Part shown: positions 22,522-34,358 of the stretch, piece after piece
Layout of the letters: each line of letters begins with the position of its first letter
Numbering within the stretch: the stretch's first letter is position 1
Position numbers and translations under genes: made by a program
Origin: Siderastrea siderea
Lineage: Eukaryota; Cnidaria; Anthozoa; Scleractinia; Rhizangiidae
Length of the DNA stretch: 64,000 bases
Assembly: GCA_964030785.1 (NCBI GenBank)
Contig: OZ034969.1
Coordinates: 73,617,762 to 73,681,761 of the forward strand
Direction of reading: 5' to 3'
Notes under the pieces: generated by a model
Told to the model about the DNA's origin: nothing
Database searches by the model: none
Seen by the model: the letters and a program-made list of their open reading frames with translations, nothing else

Positions 22522-25500
22522 CTAAAAATAAAAATTGAGAGACTGATATGTATGCAAGAGAGCATTGTAGTTCAGAAATGCAGCGTGAATGGGTACCTGC
22601 AAACCACTAGGGAAAAGCAACAAAATACCTGTCCAGCATGGCCCATGCGTTCGCTCTATCCTACAAAAAAGCAGGACCTAAACGCTGACCCTTTTGAGTC
22701 ATCTGGTTCATTCAAAGCATTGGACACTGGATCAACCTTACAATACGTTTAGGCTGATTTGATTTCTGTGAGTTACCATTTTCAATGAATGAGCAACTAA
22801 GTTCGACAGCCTGGAAAGAATTCAAGAGTTAAGGTTCCCCGTTCAAAGCATAATTACAGCTGTTATATCTCCACCAGTAGGTGTAATTTGGGACATGAAG
22901 CATCCTTTGGTTTGTTACTGAAGGTCTAAATCGGTTCACTTTTAGCGCTGGAAACTCGTCCTTAACTCTCTTAAGACAATAGACTGTCTCAAGAATTGAG
23001 CTAAGTGCCTTCTTTGAGTCCACGAAATTACTTTCCGTTACGGAGAGACACGGTGAGAGAATCGTCACTCAAAAAAGACAGTGTGGACTCCAGAGAGTTT
23101 GGATCGACCGAAAATAAGAGGGTCAGTAAAATGGAATCAAATAGTAGTCGGAAGTCCTACATGCAGTAATCAGAATACTCTATATTTTAATGGCATGTGA
23201 CATATGTCACATTCCATGTGACACAAGTCATGTTTAGCTGTGGGATATAAATTTCCTTAAGAAACCACTAGTGATATATAACTATTTACTACACATGCTA
23301 CATCAAATTCAAAGTCACCTTGTAAAACGCGATACGTAGCATCAAATCCCTGCCGGGTGACTATACGGTCAGATTGAAAAATGAACGCAATTTCTTCCCC
23401 TGTTCCTGGGATGTACATGTATGGGAAACCAAAGAAGCCTCTCATTCGGTACTTCTTTTTGTATTTGTCGTCATCATCATCATCATCGTCATCGTCATCA
23501 TCGTCATCGTCATCGTCATCACAATCGTCATCATCATCATCATCATCATCTTTTCCTCTATACCAGTCGTAACGGTTATAGACGCCACTCAAACGCTGAA
23601 TTACGCGCCATCCCTGAACGATTTCAAGGTAATCGTGGCTGAAAAAATAGAAAAGAAAGAAGAACAAGGTCGAGACAAATCTTATCCACAATCTTGCCGA
23701 ACCTGTTCTAAAGTAACCCTTTTCAATTTATTTTTATTTCAAAATGGATAATATGGAGTAATCTTTTCCAAAACATTCTCCTCCTACACGTAGTCGTTTT
23801 TAATCGTTTTTGCCGTCCATGCGTGAATGATGAAAAACGATGGGAAACGCTATTTTGTAGCGACTTGTTGAACTGATTGTAACGAAATGAAAGGAAGTTC
23901 AAACCGTCAAAAACCTCCGTTTTTGTCATTTTTGCCTTCCGCGTGTAAACGACAAATTTCTGTTTCCAAAAACATCCCCGTTGCCTAGTTTTATCGAATC
24001 TCGCTTCTAGGAACGTTTCCAATTGTTTTTGGATTCGATTTCAAATAAAAATGACTAAAAACGGACAACTGCGTCGGGGAGGCTGGGATCTTAGTCACTC
24101 TCATCTTGCTAAAAGGGAAAAAGGGTTATCGTACGTCGTACCCCGTAGAGTTAAAAATTGGGGTGTGGTGCCGCCTAGCCACACTGTGCCACGTGAGCTA
24201 CTTCTACCTCAAACAGCTGTACGAATAGGAAGAGAGTAGGAATTGGAAGTAATCACCTTTAGAGCAATTATAAATAGTGAAAACAGCATATTTCTAGACT
24301 AACTCTATCTGATCTCGAGCATCGTCTGTCGAGAACATTTCATTCGTTCAAACTGTTAGGAGTAGTTTACCACTCGATCTCTCACTTTCTCAAACAACTT
24401 CAATGCAAATAACCCGTGCTGTTTGTTGGATTGATTTGACCTATTTTGATCATAATCTGAGGCGAAACGGTCGCGTTAAAAATCATTATTCCCCACCTTG
24501 GTGCTCCATTTAGCCCCCAAAATTAAGACTATTTTGGCTTTAATATTTAAAAGGGTCAAATGAGCCCACCAAAAGTTCTGTATTTTGACTCACCAAAACA
24601 GAACTTTTGAATTTACAGCGGGTCTTCCCCTTGCAAGGAAGAGACTGCAGGATTCAGATATTTAGACTTCGAATTTGGAGGACGCGTTTGAATGGAGAAC
24701 GAGAAAAAAATAGTGTAACGTAGGACCTTTTAGCTGAAGGGGAAACGAAACTTACCACCGTTCTGTTTCGAAGGTCAAAAAATTCAGCATCAGAGTAGAT
24801 CCTCGCGGCAGAGTGATGGGCCATCTGCACATTGCATTGTTTGGATAGTTGGCAGGAAAACCAGGGGATGAGAAGTTTCCAGTTGGGCCAGTCAGTGGAC
24901 CTCCACAGATTGCTAACCAATCAAAAGAATGCCGAGTAATTTTTATTTTGTATACACAATCGTAACGGTTATACTACCTGTGTGCTGACAGTCTAAACAA
25001 ACAAGAACAAACAAACAAACAAACAAACAAAGAAACAAACAAAGAAACGGAATTCAAAATTTCGTTTTGGGACAGACCCAAACTAAAACAGGAAGCTGAG
25101 CACTGAAGCTAATACGCTTTTTATAACTACTACCTGAAAGAACTTCTCTAAAATCTTGAGATCTAGGATCTTGAGGGGCATGATGGATTCAGGTGATAGC
25201 CAACGAAGCCACACCTAATGTCTCCTAAGCATGCTGTGATGGTTTTCTCCGTCCTCCTCGAAAAGCAAGAAGTTATCGGAGATCGACATTCTAGGAAAAC
25301 TATAAGCTTCGAGGGAATTGTATGAAAAGTTTGTCAACTTTTAAATTCAATTGCATGCTAGCTTGCATAAACAGTCCATTACATTCCTTGGAAGAGTTTA
25401 TTTCCGCATTATCTTAACGTACGAACGCCAATGGCAATTTTTGAGAACATACCCCCCCCCCCCCCAGTTTTAGACTACGTTTTCAGTTTTTGGATGAGTG

Positions 25501-25547
25501 TGCCCAGAACGGCTCACCCTATGTCATCACGCGCGGTGTCTCTGGCT

Positions 25548-25586
<39 letters not shown>

Positions 25587-28500
25587 CTTATTTATTTAAT
25601 TAATTATTTATTTTTGTCACTTTGTTCCATGACTTAATGCAGAAGCAGTGACGTTTCCTGGAAAAGCGTGCTCAAGCGAAAATTTGACCTGCACGACGAA
25701 CCAGTCACGCAAGATTAAAACGTGACTCGTTAAGATTGGCCATTGAAGCTTTTCATATGTACTACAGTATTACCCTGATATTATCAGGTTAGTACTTGAA
25801 CCGTTAAGTAAAACACGTGTAAAACGTTTAGAGATATCGAGTTATCGGAAGTGGAAATGAAGGTAAAAATAAGGTCAAATGCTTCTGATTTTAGTTAGCG
25901 AGAATTTCGAGATGCCAGGGCTCGAAATGTTGAGATTTCACTTTGTTACGTTTGAGTAAGCACGACCACTTGTTAACTAACAAGTACTGTCACGCTCATA
26001 TGTTTTCGTAATGTTTGGACCTTCATGAACCGTGAAAACCTATACTTTCTGATTTCTGTAAAAGCAATCAAAAAATTTTGTATTTAAATATTACCAGAAC
26101 TTATCAAAAGCGACAAAAGTTTACGCTCATCCAAGTTAGCGTGCGGACCGCTTATTAGCATTGACGTACGAAAGAAGATGTTTAGAAGGACTAGTTATCA
26201 TGTGAAATAATCACTGTTAGTGTCCTAGTACCTGCTTGACCCACACTGTAATGAGCAAAGAAGCCCCGCCTAGTTACCCAGGGGTCTGATCTGAAGACAA
26301 TGCTGACCATCTCTCCTGTTCCATGGATGGATATAACACTGGTGTCTCGTCGGCGCCTCTGCTCACGGTAGAAATACCGGCCAATATTTCGTTTGTCATC
26401 ATCACGATCATCACGATCGTCACGATCATCACGATCATAGTCATCACACTCATCATCATCATCGTCGTCGTCGTCATCATCATCGATCTTTTTAAGATAT
26501 TTTTCGTCGACGTCTTCCCCTTTTGCAGACAAACGATGTACAAGCCGTCTTCCCACATAAACTTTCACGTAATCGTAGCTATAGAAAGAACGAGTCAAAC
26601 AGTTTATTGTTTAGTTTCTGTTTCAAACCATTATCTATTTAAACGTTTTATTCAATGTCAAACTACCATAATGCATAGTCAAATACGTCTTCAAAATTTA
26701 CAAATCTGTAGGAAACGGAATGGTTGCTTAAAAAAATTATTCCACTTTCTTTAATCTTTTAATTCATTGTTCTAAATTGTTCAATTTGTATTGTGTCCGC
26801 ACCATTTCGAATATGAATTCCAAAGACGGCTTTGTAGTTCAAGACAAACAACAGAACTCGCCATCTTGTCTCAAGGCACATTCTCCCTAAACCCCTAAAA
26901 TTAGTCATTCCACGTTGCTGTTTTGCAAAGAACGGCAAAGAATTGTACCTGAGAATGTATGATGGTTTTGTTCATTAAGGTCTCTTTTTTGTGTCCTTCT
27001 CTTGATTGCTTTAAATCCGCTTACTGCATTTGCTTGGCACCAGTCATAACAGACCTGTAATTTTGTGGCCTTTTAACTGAGATTTCTAGGACGTTTCATT
27101 TATTTTTCGTAAACTTTTAAAATGTTTATCGTCCTGGGAGACAAACAACAGGATCGTAAAGGAAAGTCTTTTTTAAAGTTGGGCAATGTCAGTAATGACT
27201 CGATTTGACTATTCGGTTGTCTGATTGATTTATTGATTGATTGATGGGTTGAATTGTTCATTGAAATTATAGTCTAAAATGAATTATTTACTGACCAGGG
27301 TTCCGTTTCAAAGAAAAGAAAGTCCATCCTGAGCTTTGATCCCTGTGGAAGGGTGATATTCCAAACACAGTAGGCGTTGTTAGGGTAGTTGCCAGGGTAA
27401 AAAGGAGTTGCAATGTTTCCGGAAGGGCCATTCAGAGAACCGCCACAGTAGGCTGAAACGAAACGAAGAAAATAATGGAATCAACAAACTCGGCTGTACA
27501 TTGTGATGAGACAGAATCACATATGGCGACTTTGCTCGTATTGTAAAATGAAGATTTTATAGAGGAATGTACATTCTTTTTATCTCTTTAGCAATTTATA
27601 TTGCCAAGTAAATTTTGGTTTACTCATTGCCAAGTAAATTTTGGTACACAAGGTTTGCTCATCTACTAGGTAATTTATTAAGTGTAGCTTTTTTTCGAAG
27701 TCAACCTTGGTGTATATGAAAAACCATTTTATAGCGGCCTAAGCCTCTTTTCATATGCATGATGGTTTCCCAACGTGTCTGTTATATTGCTAGTAGTATG
27801 AAGTACACGGTAAATGGACGTAAGATAAAGCAATCACTTATATCGATGTTCTGGATATCACACTAACGAAGATTTACAGTCGTTTTTTTTTTCATACCTT
27901 GTCGTTGTCCTGGCAACAGGTTCTTAGGCAACATTCTCAAAGGAAATGGTACACTCACCGAATGAACGGCCGATATGCAAGCTATGACAACCTGCCAAGA
28001 AAAGATCTGTCAGAGGAGAGTACCGGACATGGAAATGAACATAAATCAACCTTCATTTTAGACTTAGTGTAAGACGGAGCTGAATAATGTTCCTAGTGGG
28101 AGCGTCAAAATAATACCTATGCCTTAAAACCTTTCTTGAGATGAATAATGTGGAATTTTTCTTTTACTCTTATTCAGAAATATTGTATAAATACTGCTTA
28201 ACAATTCTTTGAAATATAATACTTTTAATTGCAGTGATATGATGGACTTCATGAACACTTTGAGTAGACATAAGGAAAATTGAGCAAGCGACCTGAGTCG
28301 AGCCCGCAGGCAGTAATTAAATTAAGCAAACATATTTAGTGCAAGAAACTTTAGCAACTGTATCTCATTTAAAGCAAATATCGTAAAAACTACTTTTTTT
28401 GTTGTGTTTCAGGAAATACGAGACGCGATAGTGAAAAGCTTAAGTATTGTCAGTGTGCAACATCAATGATTGCCTTTAATGACACCTAAGTCACTGAACA

Positions 28501-31118
28501 CGCTATTCGATCCATACCAGGCCTAGTTCAAATTGTTATAGCAAACTTAACAACGGCATCCCCGGGTACAAACAAAACACAGTAAAATCAACATTGCTTA
28601 TTTTTGAAGTATTTGAATTGAAAAGCCCCTATCGAACCTGCATGTGTCACGCGGAAAACTTTTGAAGAAAAGTCTCAAAATATCATTATGCAAATAATGA
28701 GGAACAAATATCCCGACACGGCCGGAAAGTACTGGTAAAAAGCTATCATTTAAGTGTTCATGCTTTAGGATTTCATATAGATTATAAAATGTTAGAGCCA
28801 AAATTTAAAACTCAAATGTTGAACCTGCCAGTGGAAGGTTCGTGAAATAAATACAATTAAGAGAAACCTCAAAAACAACATCAACATTGTGGATTGGATA
28901 TTGATTAAGAGGCAGCCACGAGTTGTAATAATATAACTTTTGTAATATCGACAGCCGGGCGATTTTTAGCCCTGTGTTACTGTAGAATGAACGAGTGAAT
29001 CAATGGAAGCACTTTTTGCAACGCTTCTCTCAGTAAGAGAGAAATTGAAATGTTTTCCAAAGAGAACCAACTTTGCTTCCTTGCAGGACGATGTACGGGC
29101 GGAAAAAATGAATGAAATATTAATCCTTTTCAACAGAAGCTGGCAAGTAGAAAGGTGATAAAGACCGTTGCGTGTGTTGAAAAAGATTATTTAGATACTG
29201 GCAAAGTTATCTCGGATTAGAAATCCTGAAAAGCGTCTTTGTTGTTCTCCTTTTTTGGCTTTGTGATGGCGTCGAGAGAACGATAATCCAAGGTAAGGCA
29301 ATTTCAAGTCGACATAGTGTTGTATGTTATTGTGTGTTGTTAAATATTTGCACAAACGTTCTGAAATAATGGCAATCAATCAACAAGCCATTTTAAATAA
29401 AACCGAGAATCGTCCCTTGGTTTCACACATTACGTTCGCATTATGCCGCCAAAAAGTTGCTTGGGTCACTTAACTAGGAAGAACCTTTCCAAACGTGGAA
29501 ACAATTTCAGGAATTCACAAAGCAATGAAACTTTCGCAGTGATAAGCTAAGGTGATCCAGTTGCACTGTCATAGCAGTGGAAAACGCTAATAACGCAATG
29601 AAAGAGAGGTTATGAGAATTGAAGATGGTCAAGGCCTTTCCCTATTTGTTGGGAGAAGTACAAATGGTTAAAGCTTTAAATCCGTAGGTGAGTTATGGAA
29701 AGTTAGAACTAAAACAGAAATGTTGTAAGAATAGTGATGCAACGGCATAAATCTTGTTATATTGGTAATATATCGATCCGTGAATACTCAGGCTACTGAC
29801 GCTAAATTGTTAAAACAATGTTAGTTCTATATACAAGCTTCTAACTCAAAAAGTTGACTTCATTAGCCTCATTTTAAATGTTGTTTAACTCTTGTTTCAA
29901 TTCTACGTAAGCGCTGCCAGTGTCAAAACTCCGAACCGATGTTACATGAAAACGGCAAAATAAACTTAATGCTTTTCGTGATCTGACATATCCATTACTT
30001 CGTGAGTTGTCGGTGTTTATTATCATAGATCGAGTCGCTTCTTTTAATGTTGTATTGTAAATACGAACGAGGTTAAAGTGTTCCACGTGACCTAAGATTG
30101 GAGAGGCACATACGCAGTGTAAAGAGGAGTGATTCTTTTCTACTGCCTGTGGCGTACCGCTTATCTCATTAAAATTTTTATTATGTTGAATTTGTATTTT
30201 TTAACCTTTTTAATAAGTCTGAAAGTACAGTAATAGTTACCATGTTCTAATAATGCCAGATAGTTATATAATTCTTACTTGAAAAGATAATGCCTTTAAC
30301 AATACATAACAGCGGTGAATCCTCTGTGTCACCAAAATTCGTTGACGTAAAGCGCTAACTGTGAGGAATTTGGATGCTGTCGCTGCCTTAAGTTGCAATT
30401 GCTACACAGCTGTGGAAAAGGAGGTTTCTAGTTCACTTTTTTTCTGTCTTAAACTGGGATTTTTAATTTGCTACACAGCTGTGGAAAAGGAGGTTTCCAG
30501 TTCACTTTTTTCAATATTCAATCCGGGATTTCTACTTGGAATTCGCCACTTTAAAACCAAGTAGGGGCCTGAAAACAGATAAAATTGTCTGAAACTCCCT
30601 TTCCAGTTTGAAAAGTCACCTAGAGCACTTTTTTTCAAAAGTCGAGGAATTCCCTGATACAAAGGTCTCTATTGTGAAATATTTTTTCCCTGAAACCAAA
30701 CACTTTGTACCTTGTCTAACTTTTAGAACCATTCGTTCAGCTTTTATTCGACGACTAGTTCGAAAAACGACAAAATTGCCATTTTTGAGATTTTCATCGC
30801 AGTATATGGTGTTTTTGGCAACTTACGATTACTTTATCATTTAGCAGTAGTTTAACAGCCTACTTTATACACATAAAGAACGTGAACACAGACAAAGAAC
30901 CACTGAACACAATTATTTACTGGCCAATAAAATCCCATTGTCTGAATTAATTGAATTGAAGATTAATATTTACGATGGGAAATTCTCTTTTCACATACAT
31001 GGTTCAGACGGTTCTATTAAAAAATGTTTAGTTATCATGTTAATAATATACCTGAACCGTCAAATCAAAGAAATTGAAGCTTTCGGCTTACCGTCAAAGC
31101 AAGAACAAATGTTGTCAT
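22502..31118 (-). CDS. Gene A: secreted protein with two CUB domains carrying Asp-rich insertions
   Basis: Exons in transcript order: 31118-31092, 27991-27898, 27452-27296, 26578-26232, 24912-24756, 23638-23319, and a likely last exon 22521-22502. Together 1122 nt, 373 aa, phases 0,1,2,1,2,1. Residues 1-29 are the signal peptide (MTTFVLALT joined to VVIACISAVHS). CUB1 is about 42-208 and CUB2 about 210-366. No Ly6 domain is present and there is no room for one between exon 2 and the first CUB exon. CUB1 holds an 11-Asp run followed by RDD repeats and then an RRRR patch. CUB2 holds 9 Asp, Cys, 18 Asp, then KYKKKY. The protein should be soluble and secreted. The last exon is the weakest part; reading through exon 6 instead would add about 17 residues before a stop. 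Confidence 0.8.
23319..23638 (-). CDS. Gene A exon 6: C-terminal half of CUB2 with the longest pure Asp run
   Basis: 320 nt, acceptor TATTTTTTCAG, donor CAAG|GTGACT. It reads CHDYLEIVQGWRVIQRLSG, then 9 Asp, one Cys and 18 Asp, then KYKKKYRMRGFFGFP, then GTGEEIAFIFQSD and GFDATYRVLQ. Because the Asp tract is a GAT/GAC microsatellite its length probably varies between alleles. Confidence 0.85.
24756..24912 (-). CDS. Gene A exon 5: N-terminal half of CUB2
   Basis: 157 nt, acceptor TTGGTTAG, donor GGTG|GTAAGT. It encodes AICGGPLTGPTGNFSSPGFP and on to FLTFETER plus part of Cys3, with the CUB YPNN and Cys2 features intact. Confidence 0.86.
25001..25606. repeat. (CAAA)n, poly-C and (TTTA)n simple repeats in intron 4 of gene A
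   Basis: CAAA array at about 25003-25045, a run of C at 25452-25464 and a TTTA array at about 25550-25606, separated by plain intron sequence. Confidence 0.85.
26232..26578 (-). CDS. Gene A exon 4: C-terminal half of CUB1 with Asp-rich insertion
   Basis: 347 nt, acceptor TTTCTATAG, donor GCAG|GTACTA. It reads CYDYVKVYVGRRLVHRLS, then about 70 inserted residues with 11 consecutive Asp, ECDDYD, four RDD-like repeats and a REQRRRR patch, then ISIHGTGEMVSIVFRSD and GFFAHYSV. Codons are largely GAT/GAC with an ATC/GTC repeat visible on the plus strand at 26395-26490. Confidence 0.86.
27296..27452 (-). CDS. Gene A exon 3: N-terminal half of CUB1
   Basis: 157 nt, acceptor CGTTTCAG, donor CCTG|GTCAGT. 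It encodes AYCGGSLNGPSGNIATPFYP and on to FFETEP plus part of Cys3. Its length equals the matching exons in gene P. The donor is weaker than the GTAAG of its paralogs. Confidence 0.85.
27898..27991 (-). CDS. Gene A exon 2: second half of signal peptide and short linker
   Basis: 94 nt, acceptor TTCTTGGCAG, donor CAAG|GTATG, phase 0 in and phase 1 out. It reads VVIACISAVHSVSVPFPLRM and ends GQRQ. An internal GTGAGT could be mistaken for the donor, but only the longer exon keeps the frame into the CUB exon. Confidence 0.78.
30403..30530. repeat. Two-copy tandem repeat of ~70 bp in intron 1 of gene A
   Basis: The block GCTACACAGCTGTGGAAAAG with its following 30 bp occurs twice in direct orientation. 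Confidence 0.8.
31092..31118 (-). CDS. Gene A exon 1: MTTFVLALT, start of signal peptide
   Basis: 27 nt from the ATG at 31118 to donor TTTGACG|GTAAG, phase 0. It matches the 9-codon first exons of gene C and the second-Met version of gene P in length, phase and hydrophobicity. A TATA-like and CCAAT promoter lies 85-110 bp upstream. Confidence 0.8.
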
Positions 31119-31203
31119 CTTTACTTGATTTTTTTCTTCTGCAGGACTCGGTACTGCTCCAACTGTGTTTTTTTCCACTGATACTTTGTTCGTTACGCTT
31201 ATC

Positions 31204-31230
31204 ATATATAACCTCAGTTGACCAATAGGG
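31204..31230 (-). promoter_or_regulatory. Gene A core promoter: ATTGG box and TATATA box
   Basis: Read on the minus strand, ATTGG (plus 31222-31226) precedes TATATAT (plus 31204-31210), 86-92 bp before the ATG. The order and spacing match gene P closely, including the flanking context CTATTGGTCA. Confidence 0.6.
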
Positions 31231-32750
31231 TGACAGCTCAATGGAGTTGAGACGAATATCGTTATCGTCTTAAAAATATACAGCTTAGATTGTCTTTTGC
31301 TATACCCAATATTAATGAAAACAACGAATCATGCTTGTTTTGTTTTCAGAATTTTCCAGTTTGACTTTTTTTAGATGCAATGCAGATTCCATATAGGTTT
31401 TAATCAGGAAGAAAACGAGGTGTTTTTAAGCAAAATCAAATCACATTTTCATTTTCGCATGTTAAGAAGTGTATGTTTCGATGCTAGTGATATTGCGCTT
31501 TATAGAGCACACTATAATCTCCATCCATTCGTGATATTGTAAGCCAAGAGAGATCTCAACTTATCGCTGGACATAAACTTACAAACAAACTATAACAAGT
31601 CGCAACAGATAGCTTACGAACGACTAACTGGGTGTCATTTAGCTATCCCTTCCTTTTCAGAACTAGACATATTATTGTTTATATATCTCATGTCTGCTTT
31701 CATGTTCCCATTTATTTATAAATGAAATTGATTATAAAATGTTCATTTTTAACCTCTTTGAGAATCATTTAATTTAATTGATGATATGAATTCTCTAATT
31801 TAGTAAAATCTCGAGGAAAAAATTGTTGGCAATACGATAATAACCTAATTCGTTTTTGAGGGAGTCGAATCTTTATTATAATAGCTTTAACTATTACTTT
31901 CAAGTCAGTCATTAATAAATATTAAGTGTTATTGAAATTTCGATTTAATAATATCTATAATGACTAAAATATGGATCTACATTAAGCTATCCAGTTTTTG
32001 TGCTATTAAGTGCATGTGATAAATATAACCCAATTTAGATGACTCAATAACTACATTACATGACCAAATGGCAGATTTTTTGTTAGCTGGACATCAACCT
32101 GAACAAAACAATTGAAAAAGAAGTTACGTCTGAACATGAGAATGAATATATCCTTATTTCCTCTTTAGTATTATTCCTTAAGTGCCGTAAACAGGCGAGG
32201 AGTTGAGATGTTACACAAAGTTTAGATAACAAACCAAAAGTGTTGACTGACGCCGCTGTCACTATATCACAGTATAATTAAGGGACCTAATTGCAATTCC
32301 CCTTGGCCCCTCTGTATTTCAATGAGAATTCCTCTCGAGTTATTATGAGAACAATCTAATTTCAATACTTCCGTGAGAAGTCCAATTATCTCAAGAGTGG
32401 AATTTAGCCACTTCTTCAAGTGACACTCTTCTGGTATGAACCTGTTAATGGCGACGCCTATCTTGTTTTTTAATATTTTGATAATCTTTAATCTTTTACG
32501 GGTCACAGATTTTGTGGCTTACTACAGAGTTTTTCGACATTCTTTTGGATCAAGTTTTTAAACATGCATTTACTTCGTGCAAGTGTCTACTATTGCTTCA
32601 GCTAAATCAGGCCTAAAATCATTAGTTAGTTAGCCCAGCTCTTGCTAGTGGGCATGCACCCATGAATCCCTAATAGAACAAAAGCAAATTTCAACTGCTT
32701 TTCTCAAAAGGTTAATTAGCCACGTCTTAAGAGGAAAAAAGAAAAAAAAC

Positions 32751-32757
32751 CAGCAGC

Positions 32758-32799
<42 letters not shown>

Positions 32800-32803
32800 A
32801 ACA
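32751..32803. repeat. (CAA)n microsatellite
   Basis: Trinucleotide run starting CAGCAG then CAACAA, in the intergenic region between genes A and P. Confidence 0.95.
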
Positions 32804-34181
32804 ATTTTACGAAAGGTTAAGTGGTTATGATACACACAAGCACCCGTTCCTCGAGGTAGACGATGGTCTTCGTCGGTAGAATCACTCAGGATGGAATTAA
32901 TGATTGGAGTAGATTAAATATTGTTCATAATTAAGATGACATAACTGTTTTTTAGGGCAATGGGTTGCTTTTAGCGTAGCTGTTTGGATCAACCTATCAT
33001 TTTATTAAGTCAGTACTTACAGGACGTCGTCACCTGCAATCCAATAAAATAAACTAAACTTGGTAATTCGTTAATCTATATTTAAACATGTTCAAAGTAT
33101 TGTTCAGTAGGGTAGGTTGCCTTTTAACAAAATTTGTTAATATTACATATGGGGAAACTTTCCGAATAAAAACATATTCATCCTCTCTTACTGCTCACTT
33201 AGCAGCCAATAAACTAAACGACGCTTTCACTTTGGACTAATAGCATTTTTCGTCTCTATGTATATGGTTCCTGGACAAGTAGTCTTATTCTCGAATATCC
33301 CTCAGATTAACAATCTAGCTACTTGACTACGTTTAATATGAAAAATAACTCTTGAAATCCTTTGCTTTCTTTCGACCTACAATAAAACTAGGCCAGAAAG
33401 AAGTATTATGCTCGAAACCGCGCTCACCAGAAGAAGCTTTCAGATTTTCTTAACTGAACTGAAATCGGTTATCAACTTGTTGACAATATTTACTTGAAAT
33501 AAAGAAAAGGCTTCTAACAAATGCAAAGTTATGAATCTAGTTCTGACCTGAGTTTCAGAACCGCCCTAGTGTTCTGGCCGGGACCGAACGTTACTAAATT
33601 TTCTAAGCCACGTGGTTCGCCTGTTTGAGAAACCGCGAGCACAGAATCACCTCAGTACCTCTAAAAATGGGAATTGTGAGCGATTTCAATACTTCGCTGT
33701 TTGTGTGTGACCAAAAAAGAAAAAAGAGAAAAAGATTTTTAAGCATATCTTTGATAATGTGAAATTGCACTTGCGGACAGCTCTATTGGCGCTCTTTGTT
33801 GTGTTGTCACAGAACTGAGTGATGTATTATATTCTGCAAACATGAAGACTAGCGGAATATGACACTGTGTAAAATTCTAAGCCCCGTAATCTCCAAAATT
33901 TTTTAAAATGTTCGCCTGTTTGAAACGTCAGACATAGTGGAATTTGTTGGAAAATGTACCTTTGTCATTTATTACTGGAATATCGTGTGCTTAATTTTTT
34001 TCTTGTAGGAAACAAAGCAATAGTGAATTATATTTCCTGAGGACCGGCGATATAACCAGACTTGAATGGTTCTTTGCGATAGTGAATGAAATCAACAGAC
34101 CTCCAAATTTTGATATGTTGGGAATGTTAAAAAGACAACCGGCTAACACGTGGTATTTCAAATATTCATTGATTACTTATA

Positions 34182-34358
34182 CTGTGGACCCTCGATTTAA
34201 CGAACCTCCATATAAGGAAGCCCTCGGTATAACGAACGATTTTCTTCAGCACGGCGTTTGTAAAATGTATGGGAAAGAACCTCGATATAACGAACCCTCG
34301 ATATAACGAACCAACTTCCCCAGTCAACTTCGCACTTTGTTAAATCGAGGTTTCACTG
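34182..34358. mobile_element. Short pogo-like MITE
   Basis: 177 bp with terminal repeats CTGTGGACCCTCGATTTAAC and (reverse) CAGTGAAACCTCGATTTAAC, TA on both sides, and internal CTCGATATAACGAAC repeats. Confidence 0.72.

Noticed and set aside
23374..23751. Plus-strand open frames of Ser, His or Ile/Val runs
   Set aside because: Antisense shadows of the Asp-coding repeat of gene A exon 6.
27948..27960. Earlier splice donor (GTGAGT) inside gene A exon 2
   Set aside because: It would leave the frame out of phase with the next CUB exon; the later CAAG|GTATG keeps the frame and matches gene P.
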